Assembly: GCA_031551695.1 (NCBI GenBank)
Contig: JAVBNG010000045.1
Span: 1-64,000, forward strand
DNA length: 64,000 bases
Reading direction: 5' to 3'
DNA from: JAAYCI01 sp031551695
GTDB taxonomy: Bacteria > Bacillota > Clostridia > Oscillospirales > Ruminococcaceae
Position numbers and translations under genes: made by a program
Notes under the pieces: model-generated
Told to the model about the DNA's origin: nothing
The model's database searches: none
The model's input: only the letters and a program-made list of their open reading frames with translations
In this document: positions 53,851 through 62,742 of the stretch, in pieces
How the letters are laid out: every line of letters begins with the position of its first letter
Numbering within the stretch: position 1 is the first letter of the stretch

Positions 53851-55224
53851 TCAGCACTGCACGCCGCCCTTTTGCAGCAGCGCGCACACGCAGGCGTTGG
53901 CCTCCCGGCGAGTCCTGGCCTCATCTATACCCAGCAGCGCGCCATCCTGCACCACCTTGCGGCCGTTCACCATCACCCATTTGGCCGGGTGGGAATAGCC
54001 CACCGTGCCAAACAGGCTCGCAGGGTCCAAAAACGTGCCCGCCAGCTCCAGCCTGTCCGCGTCAATGGCGAACATGTCCGCCGCCTTGCCCGGCGCCAGC
54101 TGGCCGATGTCCGTGCGGCCCAGCAACGCCGCGCTGCCGCGGGTGGCCATTTTCAAAATGTCGTAGCCGGTGGGCGCCGTTTCGCTTTTGGCCAGCCGGT
54201 GCAGCAGGTAGCTCAGGCGCATTTCCGCCATCAAATTCGAGCAATCGTTGCTGGCGCTGCCGTCCACCGCAAGGCCCAGCGGCACGCCCAGCTCCAGCAT
54301 TTCCGGCACGCGGCACACGCCGCTGGAAAGCTTCATGTTGCTGGCGGGGCAATGGGCCACGCCGGTTTTCGTTTCGGCCAGCAGCCGCAGTTCTTCGTCG
54401 TTAAAATGGATGCCGTGGGCGAACCACACGTCGGCGCCTGTCCACCCGCAGCGCTCCATGTAGGCCAGCGGGCGCATGCCCACTTTTTCCATGCAGAAGT
54501 TTTCTTCGTCGATGGTCTCGCACAAATGGGTGTGCAGCCGCACGCCCATTTTGCGCGCCAGCACGGCCGATTCCTTCAGCAAATCCTCGGTGACGCTGAA
54601 GGGCGAGCACGGCGCCAGCACCACCTGCCGCATGGAAAATTCCGACGCATCGTGGAACTGTTCCACCGCCTGCTGGCTGTCCGCCAAAATGGCGTCCACG
54701 TCCTGCACCAGGTCGTCCGGCGGCAGTCCGCCGTCGCTTTTCCCGCGGCTCATGCTGCCCCGCGCGGCGCAAAACCGCACGCCCAAAGCTTCCGCCGCGG
54801 CAAACTGCTGCGCCAAAAAATGGTTCTCCCGCGCGCGGGGAAAGATATAATGGTGGTCCATCACCGTGGTGCAGCCATATTTCAGCAGCTCGCCCGCGCC
54901 GGTGAGGGTACTGTAATACACGGCCTCGTCATCCAGCCCGCGCCAAATCTCGTACAGTGTGGTAAGCCACGGGAACAGCTCCATTTTTTGCACCAGCGGC
55001 AAATTGCGGGTAAAGGTCTGGTACAGGTGGTGGTGGGTGTTCACAAGGCCCGGGTACACATAACAGCCCGTCGCGTCCACCACTTCGTCCGCCTTGCACG
55101 GCAGGTTTTTGCCGATGGCCGCGATTCCTTCATCCCGCACCAAAATATCCGCGCCGTACAGTACCGTATCCTTGTCGTCCGCCGTTACCACGGCCGCCGC
55201 GTTCTTTATCAGTCTATCCGCCAT
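53851..55224 (-). CDS. 8-oxoguanine deaminase-like amidohydrolase
   Basis: A 457-residue ATZ/TRZ-type metallohydrolase. GLVNTHHHLYQTFTRNLP, the internal MDHHYIFP, HTHLCETIDEE, WFAHGIHF and AVDGSASND closely follow characterised 8-oxoguanine deaminases, which turn 8-oxoguanine into uric acid; related members deaminate isoxanthopterin or guanine. GGAGGGA precedes the ATG. It is convergent with purB and faces purine synthesis genes, which fits a role in cleaning or salvaging oxidised guanine. It belongs to the same superfamily as the module A protein at 3464-4813 but has a distinct sequence. Confidence 0.8.
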   Translation of the reverse strand: MADRLIKNAAAVVTADDKDTVLYGADILVRDEGIAAIGKNLPCKADEVVDATGCYVYPGLVNTHHHLYQTFTRNLPLVQKMELFPWLTTLYEIWRGLDDEAVYYSTLTGAGELLKYGCTTVMDHHYIFPRARENHFLAQQFAAAEALGVRFCAARGSMSRGKSDGGLPPDDLVQDVDAILADSQQAVEQFHDASEFSMRQVVLAPCSPFSVTEDLLKESAVLARKMGVRLHTHLCETIDEENFCMEKVGMRPLAYMERCGWTGADVWFAHGIHFNDEELRLLAETKTGVAHCPASNMKLSSGVCRVPEMLELGVPLGLAVDGSASNDCSNLMAEMRLSYLLHRLAKSETAPTGYDILKMATRGSAALLGRTDIGQLAPGKAADMFAIDADRLELAGTFLDPASLFGTVGYSHPAKWVMVNGRKVVQDGALLGIDEARTRREANACVCALLQKGGVQC

Positions 55225-55268
55225 GCTGTCCCTCCCTGCGCCAATGTGTAAGCCCTCGCTTTGTTACC

Positions 55269-55277
55269 ATCATACCA
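55269..55277 (-). promoter_or_regulatory. Extended -10 promoter of the 8-oxoguanine-deaminase-like gene
   Basis: On the minus strand TGGTATGAT (TGn plus -10) lies about 45 bp before the start codon, with no good -35. An extended -10 can work alone. Confidence 0.4.
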
Positions 55278-55330
55278 CAAACGGCAGGGGGAAATCCGTA
55301 CAAAAACATGTGCGCCCTGGGCGTTTTGCT

Positions 55331-55717
55331 TTATTCTTCCGGCTTTTCCGCGCCGGTTTTCCCTTTTGCCATGTAAAGAAGATGGGCCGTTACGGCAATG
55401 CCGACCACAGCCAGCAGCAGTACAAGCCACAGCTTGCGCACAAGCAGCGCGGAAAGCAGCAGCATGCCCCACAGGTACACAAGGCTTATGGTGATGGTTT
55501 TTTGCGACAGCCCGTTTCTGTTTTCGTAGTTTTCAATATGCTCCCGGAAAAAGCCGATCTGCATAATTTTTTTGCGCAGGTACGGCGTTCCGGAAAAACA
55601 GGCGGCGGCCACCAGAACAAACGGCGTGGTTGGCCACACGGGAAACAACAACCCAATTGCGCCCAGCCCCAAAAACAAAAAACCCAGCACGGTAAGCAAA
55701 ACCACTTTGATACGCAA
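55331..55717 (-). CDS. DUF454 (YbaN-type) small membrane protein
   Basis: A roughly 128-residue protein with three to four hydrophobic segments: VVLLTVLGFLFLGLGAIGLL at the N-terminus, then PTTPFVLVAAACF, and two near the C-terminus. The block GLLFPVWPTTPFVLVAAACF is the DUF454 core. I start it at a TTG (55717), seven nt after AAAGGGG; ATG codons further upstream lack ribosome sites and would add a non-conserved tail. Its function is unknown. It has no co-directional partner close by. Confidence 0.75.
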   Translation of the reverse strand: MRIKVVLLTVLGFLFLGLGAIGLLFPVWPTTPFVLVAAACFSGTPYLRKKIMQIGFFREHIENYENRNGLSQKTITISLVYLWGMLLLSALLVRKLWLVLLLAVVGIAVTAHLLYMAKGKTGAEKPEE

Positions 55718-55905
55718 ACAACCGCCCCTTTCCCGCCCGCGCATTGTAACGCTTTTGCGCGGCATTGAATTACAATAATAGTAAACCATGCACTGTTGCG
55801 GCACATATGTATTATATATGCGAATACCGCAAAAAAACTGCAAACAATGGCGACGGGCCGGCAACAATGTTTGACCGCTGTTACCGCGCCGCACCCGCAC
55901 GCGCG

Positions 55906-55947
55906 AAAAACCGCCTGGTTCCAAACGGGCCCGGCGGTTTTTGTTTT
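55906..55947. terminator. Bidirectional terminator near the kinase gene
   Basis: AAAAACCGCC (55906-55915) pairs with GGCGGTTTTT (55933-55942) over a 17-nt loop. T-runs occur on both strands after the stem; on the minus strand it ends the histidine kinase gene. Confidence 0.75.
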
Positions 55948-55976
55948 ATTGTTCATGCGCTGTGCGGGCCAAGCTG

Positions 55977-57713
55977 TCACCGCAGGTAGCGGCGCAGCAT
56001 CGCCAGCATGTCCTGTATTACGATGGGCTTGCCCAAATGGTCGTTCATCCCCGCTTTCAGGCAATTTTCAATGTCTTCCTTAAAAACGTTCGCCGTCATC
56101 GCAATAATCGGCACCTCCGCCGCTTCCGGCGCGGCCAGGGCGCGGATCATCCGGGTGGCCTCCTGGCCGTCCACCTCGGGCATTTGCACGTCCATAAAGA
56201 TGACATCATACCGTCCCGGCGCCGCCGCGAAGGCGTCCACCGCCTGGCGGCCGTTTGTCGCCGTGTCAATGGTGATGTTTGTCGGCTCCAGCAGCGCCAC
56301 AATAATTTCCAGGTTGATGTCGATATCATCCACCAGCAAAAGCACCTTGCCGGTAAAATCGTCGTCCTGCGCGCCGCCTTCGCCCGCCGGGGCATCCGCC
56401 GCGCCGGCTTCCGGCGTTTCGCCTTGCTCCGGCACGCCAAGGCGCGCCGTGAAGAAAAACCGTGAGCCCTGCCCCGGTTCAGATTCCACCCCGATCTCTC
56501 CGCCCATCATCTCCAAAATGCGCTTAGAAATGGCAAGGCCAAGGCCCGTGCCGCCGTACTTGCGCGCCGTGCCCACCTGGGCCTGCTGGAAAATGGTAAA
56601 CAGTTTGGCTTGCTCCTGCTGGGAGATGCCGATGCCGGAGTCCTGCACGTCTATTTGAATGACACAGCTGTCGTCCGTTTTGCTTTGCAGCTCAGCGCGC
56701 AGCGCAATCTCGCCGCCCTCCGGCGTAAATTTCGCCGCGTTGGAAAGGATATTGGTAACAACCTGGGCCAGGCGCTGGTCGTCACCAAACAAAATCTTCG
56801 GGATGGCGGGGTCGATCCAGACGGTAAACCGTTGCTTGTTCTCCTGCATTTTCAGCGACACAACGCTCGTCACACGGTCTATCATACGGCCAAAATCAAA
56901 ACGGACGTCGGACAGCTCCATTTTGCCGGATTCGATTTTGGAGATATCGAGGATGTCGTTGATGACGCCCAAAAGATGGGTGGAGGCGTTTTCAATTTTC
57001 TCAAAGGCGTCGTCTTTCTTCTCAAGGGTTTTCGCCCCTTTACCGATCGTCGTCATGCCGATGATGGCGTTCATCGGCGTGCGGATCTCGTGGCTCATGT
57101 TGGAAAGGAAAGCGCTTTTTGCTTTGCTGGCGGCCAGCGCCTCCTCGCGGGAACGCTTCAGGTCGGTGACGTCGTTGAACATCAACATCACGCCGTTGCT
57201 GTTTTGCGCTTCGTCCTTCATGGGCACCAGCTGGCCCGAAAAATCCACCGCTTCCCGCTGCGGGCCGAAATAAAACGTCACGTCAAAAATGCACGGGGTG
57301 TTTGTCTTTAGCACCTCGCGGATATGCCCCTGTAAATCCCGCGCGGCGCCTTCATCTAAAAAGGGCGCAAGCAGTTCCGCGCAAGTGCGCCCCAGCACCT
57401 GCGTCGCATCTGCAAAGCCCGCTTTGCTCACGAAATACTCGGTGCAAAACTCCACGCGCTCAGTGCTGCTTAAAAACAGGATGATGCTGGGGGAGTTTGC
57501 AAGCAAAAGCGCCAAATACCGCTCCCGCTCCCGCTGGATGAAGGTACTGGCTTTTTGCTGGTTCAACAGCGTGGTGGACGCAAGCTTCTCCTGCGCAACC
57601 GCGTTTTCCAGGCGGGTGATATCCCGTTTCAACCTGCGGTTTTCACGCTCCAGCCGGGAAACCTGGGAAGCCGCGTCGGCTTCCTCTATGCTGTTTTGCA
57701 GTTCCTCGCTCAT
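55977..57713 (-). CDS. Soluble hybrid histidine kinase with PAS and receiver domains
   Basis: A 578-residue signalling protein without membrane segments. A coiled coil (about residues 17-65) leads to a PAS-like sensor (about 68-182), then HisKA with phospho-His208 in FLSNMSHEIRTPMN, and a HATPase with Asn325 (LSNAAKF), DSGIGI and GGTGLGLAIS. After an Ala/Glu/Gly linker comes a receiver with LLVDDIDIN and phospho-Asp508 in FMDVQMPE. AAGGGG precedes the ATG. It follows the FIST sensor gene by 37 bp on the same strand. There is no DNA-binding output domain; the signal must leave via phosphotransfer or protein contact. Confidence 0.92.
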   Translation of the reverse strand: MSEELQNSIEEADAASQVSRLERENRRLKRDITRLENAVAQEKLASTTLLNQQKASTFIQRERERYLALLLANSPSIILFLSSTERVEFCTEYFVSKAGFADATQVLGRTCAELLAPFLDEGAARDLQGHIREVLKTNTPCIFDVTFYFGPQREAVDFSGQLVPMKDEAQNSNGVMLMFNDVTDLKRSREEALAASKAKSAFLSNMSHEIRTPMNAIIGMTTIGKGAKTLEKKDDAFEKIENASTHLLGVINDILDISKIESGKMELSDVRFDFGRMIDRVTSVVSLKMQENKQRFTVWIDPAIPKILFGDDQRLAQVVTNILSNAAKFTPEGGEIALRAELQSKTDDSCVIQIDVQDSGIGISQQEQAKLFTIFQQAQVGTARKYGGTGLGLAISKRILEMMGGEIGVESEPGQGSRFFFTARLGVPEQGETPEAGAADAPAGEGGAQDDDFTGKVLLLVDDIDINLEIIVALLEPTNITIDTATNGRQAVDAFAAAPGRYDVIFMDVQMPEVDGQEATRMIRALAAPEAAEVPIIAMTANVFKEDIENCLKAGMNDHLGKPIVIQDMLAMLRRYLR

Positions 57714-57750
57714 TGCGCAGGCATCCCCTTGTCTCTTAAATCAGCGCCCT

Positions 57751-58905
57751 TTACAGCAGACACGCGCAAAATGTGTAGTTGTGGAACCGGTTGTGCAGCT
57801 TGCCGTCGAGGCCCGGCATGGGGCAAATCTCCCCGCCGGAATAACCCATCATAAACGGCTTTCCCGTGGCGGTAAGCCGCGTTTGGATCAGCCGCAGCTC
57901 GCTCTCCTGGTCCGGTGCAAGCATGATGTAGCGCGTTACGCAGGGAAGCAGCAACGTGGCGCCCCGGTCCTTTTGCGCCTCAATCTGTGCAAGGCCCGCC
58001 TCGGCCGATTCAAAAATGCCCTCGGTGTCTATGCTGCCCACGGCAAAGGACGTGCCCACCGGCATTTCGCCGCCGGTAAGCACCGAGCCGTCGTCAAACA
58101 GGGTGTAAAAACCCAGCGCCACCGGCTCGTCCGCCCCTTCGTAGTAAATCATCAGCGGGGTGGTGGTGATGTTTTCCTTATTGATGATAAGCCCGATGTC
58201 CGCCAGGTATTCCAGCACCGGCACATCGTTGATGCCGCGCAAAACCGCGCCCTCGCTGTCGGTGATGATGGCCCGGTTGTTTGCGATATTGCGCTCGGGA
58301 ATGGAGGAAACGATGAATTTCGGCTCCACCGGGCCATTCAAAAACATCATGGCAAGCCCGGCTTGCAGCGCGTCGCCGTTGCAGATGGTTTGCACCGTTT
58401 CATAATTGAAGTCGATATTGTTGGTAATGGAGCCCCACATGGGAATGCCGCCGCAGGCTTTGTCCATGGCCGAAACCACCTCGTATCCGGAAACATCGCG
58501 TATATACGGCATAAATGTAAAAATCATCGCGGGGTCTTCGCTAACACCGGCGCGCACCTTGCGGTACATGGCGTCGATCTCGGTTTGGTAGTTGTCGTTG
58601 TTGATGCTACCCGTCATGCCCACTTCAAAGGACACTTCGTCGCTGGTTAGCACCGTCAGCGTAAGGTCAAACAGGCTGTAGCCGTGTTCGTCCGCGCTGG
58701 CCATCGACGTCATGCCGATGACGTTGAAGGGCAGCGCCTTGCAAAGGGCGGCCACCATGCCGCTGTCTACAAAATCGATATGGCAGAAGATGATGCCGCC
58801 GGTATTTTTTTTCAGCGCCCCAAAATCGATCTGCCCTTTGATTTCGGCAATCGCCTCTTCTATTTCGTCCACCTCGGAGGTGCGCGCCGTGTACATTTGG
58901 ATCAT
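57751..58905 (-). CDS. FIST N/C-domain sensor protein
   Basis: A 384-residue protein with FIST_N (about residues 30-190, including the ICNGDALQAGLA region) and FIST_C (about 200-360, with LPCVTRYIMLA). FIST domains are predicted small-ligand (perhaps amino acid) sensors, usually found next to kinases or methyl-accepting proteins. MIQMYTARTSE is the start, with AAAAGGAG 8 nt before the ATG. The next gene downstream is the hybrid kinase, so the pair probably forms one cytoplasmic sensing route. There is no membrane segment. Confidence 0.85.
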   Translation of the reverse strand: MIQMYTARTSEVDEIEEAIAEIKGQIDFGALKKNTGGIIFCHIDFVDSGMVAALCKALPFNVIGMTSMASADEHGYSLFDLTLTVLTSDEVSFEVGMTGSINNDNYQTEIDAMYRKVRAGVSEDPAMIFTFMPYIRDVSGYEVVSAMDKACGGIPMWGSITNNIDFNYETVQTICNGDALQAGLAMMFLNGPVEPKFIVSSIPERNIANNRAIITDSEGAVLRGINDVPVLEYLADIGLIINKENITTTPLMIYYEGADEPVALGFYTLFDDGSVLTGGEMPVGTSFAVGSIDTEGIFESAEAGLAQIEAQKDRGATLLLPCVTRYIMLAPDQESELRLIQTRLTATGKPFMMGYSGGEICPMPGLDGKLHNRFHNYTFCACLL

Positions 58906-58927
58906 CTTGCATTCTCCTTTTTGGGGC

Positions 58928-58947
58928 GCCGGCAAAAAAATGCCGGC
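58928..58947. repeat. Hairpin in the FIST gene leader
   Basis: GCCGGCA/TGCCGGC (58928-58934 and 58941-58947) has an A6 loop on the plus strand (T6 in the transcript). It lies within the first 25 nt of the predicted FIST mRNA and ends 22 bases before the start codon. Confidence 0.55.
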
Positions 58948-58958
58948 ACATTTTAGCC

Positions 58959-58967
58959 ATTATACCA
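58959..58967 (-). promoter_or_regulatory. Extended -10 promoter of the FIST-kinase operon
   Basis: TGGTATAAT on the minus strand is a perfect extended -10. No good -35 is visible 16-18 bp upstream. The start point would be about 45 nt before the FIST start codon. Confidence 0.6.
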
Positions 58968-59203
58968 TACCAGCCCGGCATTAGGATATTGTATCGTGTA
59001 AAAATTTGTAAATGCCAAATACCATAAATCAGCTTTTTGCCAAAAATCAGATTGTCAACAAAAATGCCAAACTTTCTACAAAACTTTTCACTAGAATAAC
59101 CGGTATTGGCTCTGGGCAGAGTATGTACCGTGTTGTTGCTTCGCAATCAAAATATCATTTGGCCCGCCGGGCCGCCATTGCATTTACGACAGGAGGGGTT
59201 CCG

Positions 59204-59878
59204 ATGCGCGTTAACGACCGCCATGTTTCCTTCTATTACGAGAACGACCACGATATGGGCGAAATCACCATCGACCGGGCCACCACGGCGCTGCTGGTGG
59301 TGGACATGCAGCACGTGTTCATCACGCGCCCGAAGAACCGCGACGAGGCAGAGGCAAAACGCTGGGAACAGTTCTACCGGGCCATCGACGACATTGTGGT
59401 GCCAAACAACCAGCGTCTGCTGCAGGCGTTTCGCCAGCGTCACATGGAGGTGATTTTCGCCACCATCCGCGCGCAGAAAAAGAACGGGGCCGACCGCTCG
59501 CTGGACCAGAAGGCCACCGGCTACAACGAACTGCTGCTGGCGCCGGGAGACCCCTTGGGTGATATTGTGCCGGAACTCAGCCCCCGGGAGGACGAGATTG
59601 TGGTTTGCAAAACTACCGACAGCGTACTCACCGGCTCTCCCCTGCGGCTGTGGCTGCGCAACATGGGTATCGACACCGTGGTGGTAACAGGCGTGCTGGT
59701 GGACCAGTGCATCTCCTGCACCGTGCGCAGCCTGGCGGACGAAAGCTTCAAGGTGTGGCTGGTGGAAGACGCATGCCGCGCCTCCACACAGGCCATACAC
59801 GACAACGAACTGGAGATCTTAAACAATATCTACTGCCACGTTGTGAACACGGCCGAGATGCTGGGCGCGCTGGATTAG
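59204..59878 (+). CDS. Isochorismatase-fold cysteine hydrolase
   Basis: A 224-residue protein starting MRVNDRHVSFYYENDHDMGE, with AGGAGGGG before the ATG at 59204; an earlier open frame lies in AT-rich leader and is not used. The triad is Asp in TALLVVDMQHVF, Lys in EIVVCKTTDSV and Cys in GVLVDQCISCTV. The fold covers isochorismatases, N-carbamoylsarcosine amidase, ureidoacrylate and biuret hydrolases. It is convergent with the TauE-type permease. Nearby permease and purine genes suggest an amide or ureide substrate, but this is only inference. Confidence 0.82.
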   Translation: MRVNDRHVSFYYENDHDMGEITIDRATTALLVVDMQHVFITRPKNRDEAEAKRWEQFYRAIDDIVVPNNQRLLQAFRQRHMEVIFATIRAQKKNGADRSLDQKATGYNELLLAPGDPLGDIVPELSPREDEIVVCKTTDSVLTGSPLRLWLRNMGIDTVVVTGVLVDQCISCTVRSLADESFKVWLVEDACRASTQAIHDNELEILNNIYCHVVNTAEMLGALD

Positions 59879-59900
59879 CGCCCTTTGTCTGTTGAAAACC

Positions 59901-59931
59901 AAAAGGAACCCCCAAACGGCGGTTCCTTTTT
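59901..59931. terminator. Bidirectional intrinsic terminator
   Basis: AAAAGGAACC (59901-59910) and GGTTCCTTTT (59921-59930) pair around a 10-nt loop; T-runs on both strands serve the hydrolase gene and the convergent permease gene. Confidence 0.85.
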
Positions 59932-59954
59932 ATGCAGTGCCAGGGTTCGGGTGC

Positions 59955-60707
59955 TCATTGCCGCATAGACAAAACCGCCTGCACAATGGTGACGGCGCCG
60001 CTTACCCCCACAAAAGCGTATACCAGCTTCTTGGTAAGCGCCTCGGGCAGCTTGTTGAACATTTTAAATCCCATCCACATGCCAAATGCCGCGCCCACCC
60101 AGCCCACGGCCACCAGGGGCAAATGGGTCAGCCGCAGGCTGCCTGTGGCCGCGCGCACCCCCAGTGTGCCGATGTTGGAAAAAAGGACAAACGCCTGGAT
60201 GGACGCGAGGTACTCCTGCTTTCCCGGCAAGGACGCCATGAAGTACAGCGCCGCCGGCGGCCCGGATATGCCGAACAGGCCGTTGCCCAGCCCCGCCAAA
60301 ATGCCCATGAAAAGCCCGTTGCGCAGGCTGGGCTTGATGCTGATTCGGTCCGCAAAGCGGTAAAAGTAAATGGACAACCCAATGAACACCGCGCCCAAGG
60401 CAATTTTCAAAAAGGCCTGCTCTGCCTGCAGCGACAGCAAAATGGCAGCCGTGCTGATGGCAAGCACCACAGCCAGCACCGGCAGCATGGTTTTCCACTG
60501 GATATAACGCCAGTGGCCTACCGTAACAAACAGCGCGGCCGCCGTGGCAATGGACACGTTCAGGGCCACGGCGGTGGGAAACGGGAACAGCATGGGAAAA
60601 AACACCATGTTCACCACGCCCACGCCAAAGCCGATGTTCACCTGTATAAACGTTCCCGCCGCAACAATCAGAAATACCAGCACATAGGTCGTCCACTCCA
60701 CACTCAT
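59955..60707 (-). CDS. TauE/SafE-family membrane permease
   Basis: A 250-residue membrane protein with about eight hydrophobic segments in two halves. IGFGVGVVNMVFFPMLFPF in the first half and GLGNGLFGISGPPAALYFM in the second are the paired family motifs. Members export sulfite, sulfoacetate or similar organic anions, or take up sulfur compounds. The ATG has GGCGGGGG very close upstream. A TATAAT at 60742-60737 on the minus strand, about 30 bp before the start, may be its -10. Substrate unknown; a link to the sulfatase far away is only speculation. Confidence 0.82.
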   Translation of the reverse strand: MSVEWTTYVLVFLIVAAGTFIQVNIGFGVGVVNMVFFPMLFPFPTAVALNVSIATAAALFVTVGHWRYIQWKTMLPVLAVVLAISTAAILLSLQAEQAFLKIALGAVFIGLSIYFYRFADRISIKPSLRNGLFMGILAGLGNGLFGISGPPAALYFMASLPGKQEYLASIQAFVLFSNIGTLGVRAATGSLRLTHLPLVAVGWVGAAFGMWMGFKMFNKLPEALTKKLVYAFVGVSGAVTIVQAVLSMRQ

Positions 60708-60741
60708 ACCCCCGCCATATCACCACAGTAAATACGATTAT

Positions 60742-60787
60742 AACACAAGCAGCGCTCCACCGGAAGTGGCGAAGCGCTGCTTGTGTT
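60742..60787. repeat. 15-bp perfect inverted repeat between two permease genes
   Basis: AACACAAGCAGCGCT (60742-60756) and AGCGCTGCTTGTGTT (60773-60787) pair perfectly, with an inner CCAC/GTGG stem. One arm ends at the presumed TauE -10, so it could be an operator; it could also form a strong 3' hairpin for the NCS2-like gene. No T-run follows on the minus strand. Confidence 0.65.
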
Positions 60788-60813
60788 GTATAAAAAGTAA
60801 CGCCAAGGGAGCG

Positions 60814-61881
60814 TTACATGGGGATGAGCGTGGTAATGAAGCGCACTATGATGCCTGCGATCATGCCGAAGAAGGGGTCCGACACGGCTGTGACGATGGT
60901 GGTAACGCCAGACACGATGGGCGACGCTGTAAGGCCACTGGCCGCATTGCCTGGAAACACGACCACGGCGCCCAGCACAAACAAGAAGCCCGCAATGGAT
61001 TGCGACGGCACATATTTTGCGATGACCGGAAGTTTTTTGGTGAGCAATATGGCGGCGAGCACAAGCATCAGAATCACGCCGCTGATTTGCGGGTGCGGCG
61101 CCACGGCGGTGCCGCTGATAATGGCCTCAACCGGGCCGCCGCCGAACAGGGCGCTCACGGCGTCGCCAATGCCGGAGTAAATGGTAACATAATCCACGTT
61201 TACGCCACGGCCCGCAAGGCCGCCGGTGATGCTGGCGTAGGCGATATTCCCCCCCACCTGCAGTGTGCACAGGGCCAACGTACTGCGAATGATATTAGGG
61301 CTGAGCTTGAACTTCAGGCGCTCAAATTTTTCAAGCTCCGGCTTGATGAGCGGGTTGTCCTTCACCGGGTCCTTGCGCTTGGCGATAATCCAAACGATGG
61401 AACTGGCGAACACGCTGACGACGATGGTGTAAATGAGGTCGTGGGTTATGAAGTACATCAGCACGGCGCTGGCCATGGCCACACCGCCGGCCAGCCTGTT
61501 TTCTTTCATCATGTCCACGCCGGTTTTCGCCAGAATGATACCTACACCGGCCATCATGCTGTTCAAAATAGGCTCGCCGATGAAACCGATGATGGTTTCC
61601 AGCAGGCCAAACGCGCCCATGATGGCCATCAGAATGCCGGTGTAGAACACAATGTTCAGCCGCTCGCTGCGGTCTTTGCCCATTTTACCCGCCAGCACAA
61701 TCGATTCCGCCTGGAACGAAATAGGGGCAACCTGGCCGAGGGCCACCATGCCGACGGACCCGGCCAAAAACGCAAGCGCCGTGGGGAACGCGGCAAACCC
61801 GAAGGTAAGGGCCAGCATGGCCTGCGGCAGGCCGTTTAGCACCACGGCTATTGCCGCCAGTATATCCTTTAAAATATCCAT
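60814..61881 (-). CDS. NCS2-like (xanthine/uracil-type) membrane permease
   Basis: A 355-residue membrane protein with about ten hydrophobic segments. The general layout and segments such as VALGQVAPISFQAESIVLAG, FGGGPVEAIISGTAVAPHP and the late LGAVVVFPGNAASGL suggest the NCS2/AzgA nucleobase transporter superfamily, but it is shorter than typical members (about 430). AAAGGAG precedes the ATG. It lies 121 bp downstream of a cysteine hydrolase gene on the same strand. A purine or pyrimidine base is a likely solute; I am only moderately sure. Confidence 0.65.
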   Translation of the reverse strand: MDILKDILAAIAVVLNGLPQAMLALTFGFAAFPTALAFLAGSVGMVALGQVAPISFQAESIVLAGKMGKDRSERLNIVFYTGILMAIMGAFGLLETIIGFIGEPILNSMMAGVGIILAKTGVDMMKENRLAGGVAMASAVLMYFITHDLIYTIVVSVFASSIVWIIAKRKDPVKDNPLIKPELEKFERLKFKLSPNIIRSTLALCTLQVGGNIAYASITGGLAGRGVNVDYVTIYSGIGDAVSALFGGGPVEAIISGTAVAPHPQISGVILMLVLAAILLTKKLPVIAKYVPSQSIAGFLFVLGAVVVFPGNAASGLTASPIVSGVTTIVTAVSDPFFGMIAGIIVRFITTLIPM

Positions 61882-62002
61882 GTGGAAGTCTCCTTTACAG
61901 TTAGAATGAACGGTTTCGCCTCACATGCGGTCCGTTTTTTCGTGCACAAAACAACGCACCCCGCAGGTATGCGCGGCCTGAGGGGCACTTGTACCCGTCC
62001 TG

Positions 62003-62593
62003 CTAGGAGAGGGATTTTATCAGGGTGTCGGAATCGGCCACGTCGCCAACCACCCAGTCCACATTTTTCAAAAACGCGTCGTGCAGTTCCGGGCTGGTGC
62101 CGGCACAGCAGTCGGACACGACGACCACCTGCATGTCCTTTTGCTGGGCCTCCAGCGACGTGGCGTACACGCACACATTGGTGGCCGCGCCGCAAACCAG
62201 CAGGGCGTTGCGTTTCAGGCCCTTCAGCAAAATTTCAAAATCTGTCTGGTAAAACGCGCTGTACCGGCGCTTGATCACCACATAATCCGTGGCGTCTGGC
62301 GTCAGGTCTTCCACAATTTCAATGCCTTTGCTGCCCTCCAGGCAATGCTCCGGCTCGTTGCGCTCCAGTTCCAGGCCAAAGTCCACCTTTTGGGCACGGT
62401 GGGCCTCCTGAGTGTAGATGATGGGGATGTTGTTTTCGACCGCCCAGTTTTTCATTTTTTGGATATTGGGAATGATGTCGCGCCCGCCCGGGCATTCGAT
62501 GGGTGCACCTTCGGCGATAAAATCGTTTTGCATGTCGATGATCAGCAGCACACAGCGCTCTTTTTGGATTTTTGCGAGATTGTTAATGGACAT
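62003..62593 (-). CDS. Isochorismatase-fold cysteine hydrolase
   Basis: A 196-residue protein starting MSINNLAKIQKERCVLLIID. Asp in LLIIDMQNDF, Lys in YVVIKRRYSAF and Cys in GAATNVCVYATSL form the triad. I chose the ATG at 62593, ten nt after GGGGAGG; an ATG three codons earlier would sit only 1 nt from it. The fold suits amide or ureide hydrolysis. It leads an apparent operon with the NCS2-like permease. Upstream, two near-identical palindromes (62743-62762 and 62829-62846) suggest tight control. Confidence 0.82.
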   Translation of the reverse strand: MSINNLAKIQKERCVLLIIDMQNDFIAEGAPIECPGGRDIIPNIQKMKNWAVENNIPIIYTQEAHRAQKVDFGLELERNEPEHCLEGSKGIEIVEDLTPDATDYVVIKRRYSAFYQTDFEILLKGLKRNALLVCGAATNVCVYATSLEAQQKDMQVVVVSDCCAGTSPELHDAFLKNVDWVVGDVADSDTLIKSLS

Positions 62594-62742
62594 TCTTCTC
62601 ATACCTCCCCGGCCCTTTTCGGCCATTTCCTTTTTTGGTGGATAACCGGTTCCCGTTTGCATGCAATTGCCGTTCTGGTTTGTTCAGCGTACAAGAGAAC
62701 GAGGGGTTTGTAAAGTGGCACAAAACAGTGGAAAATGCCCAT

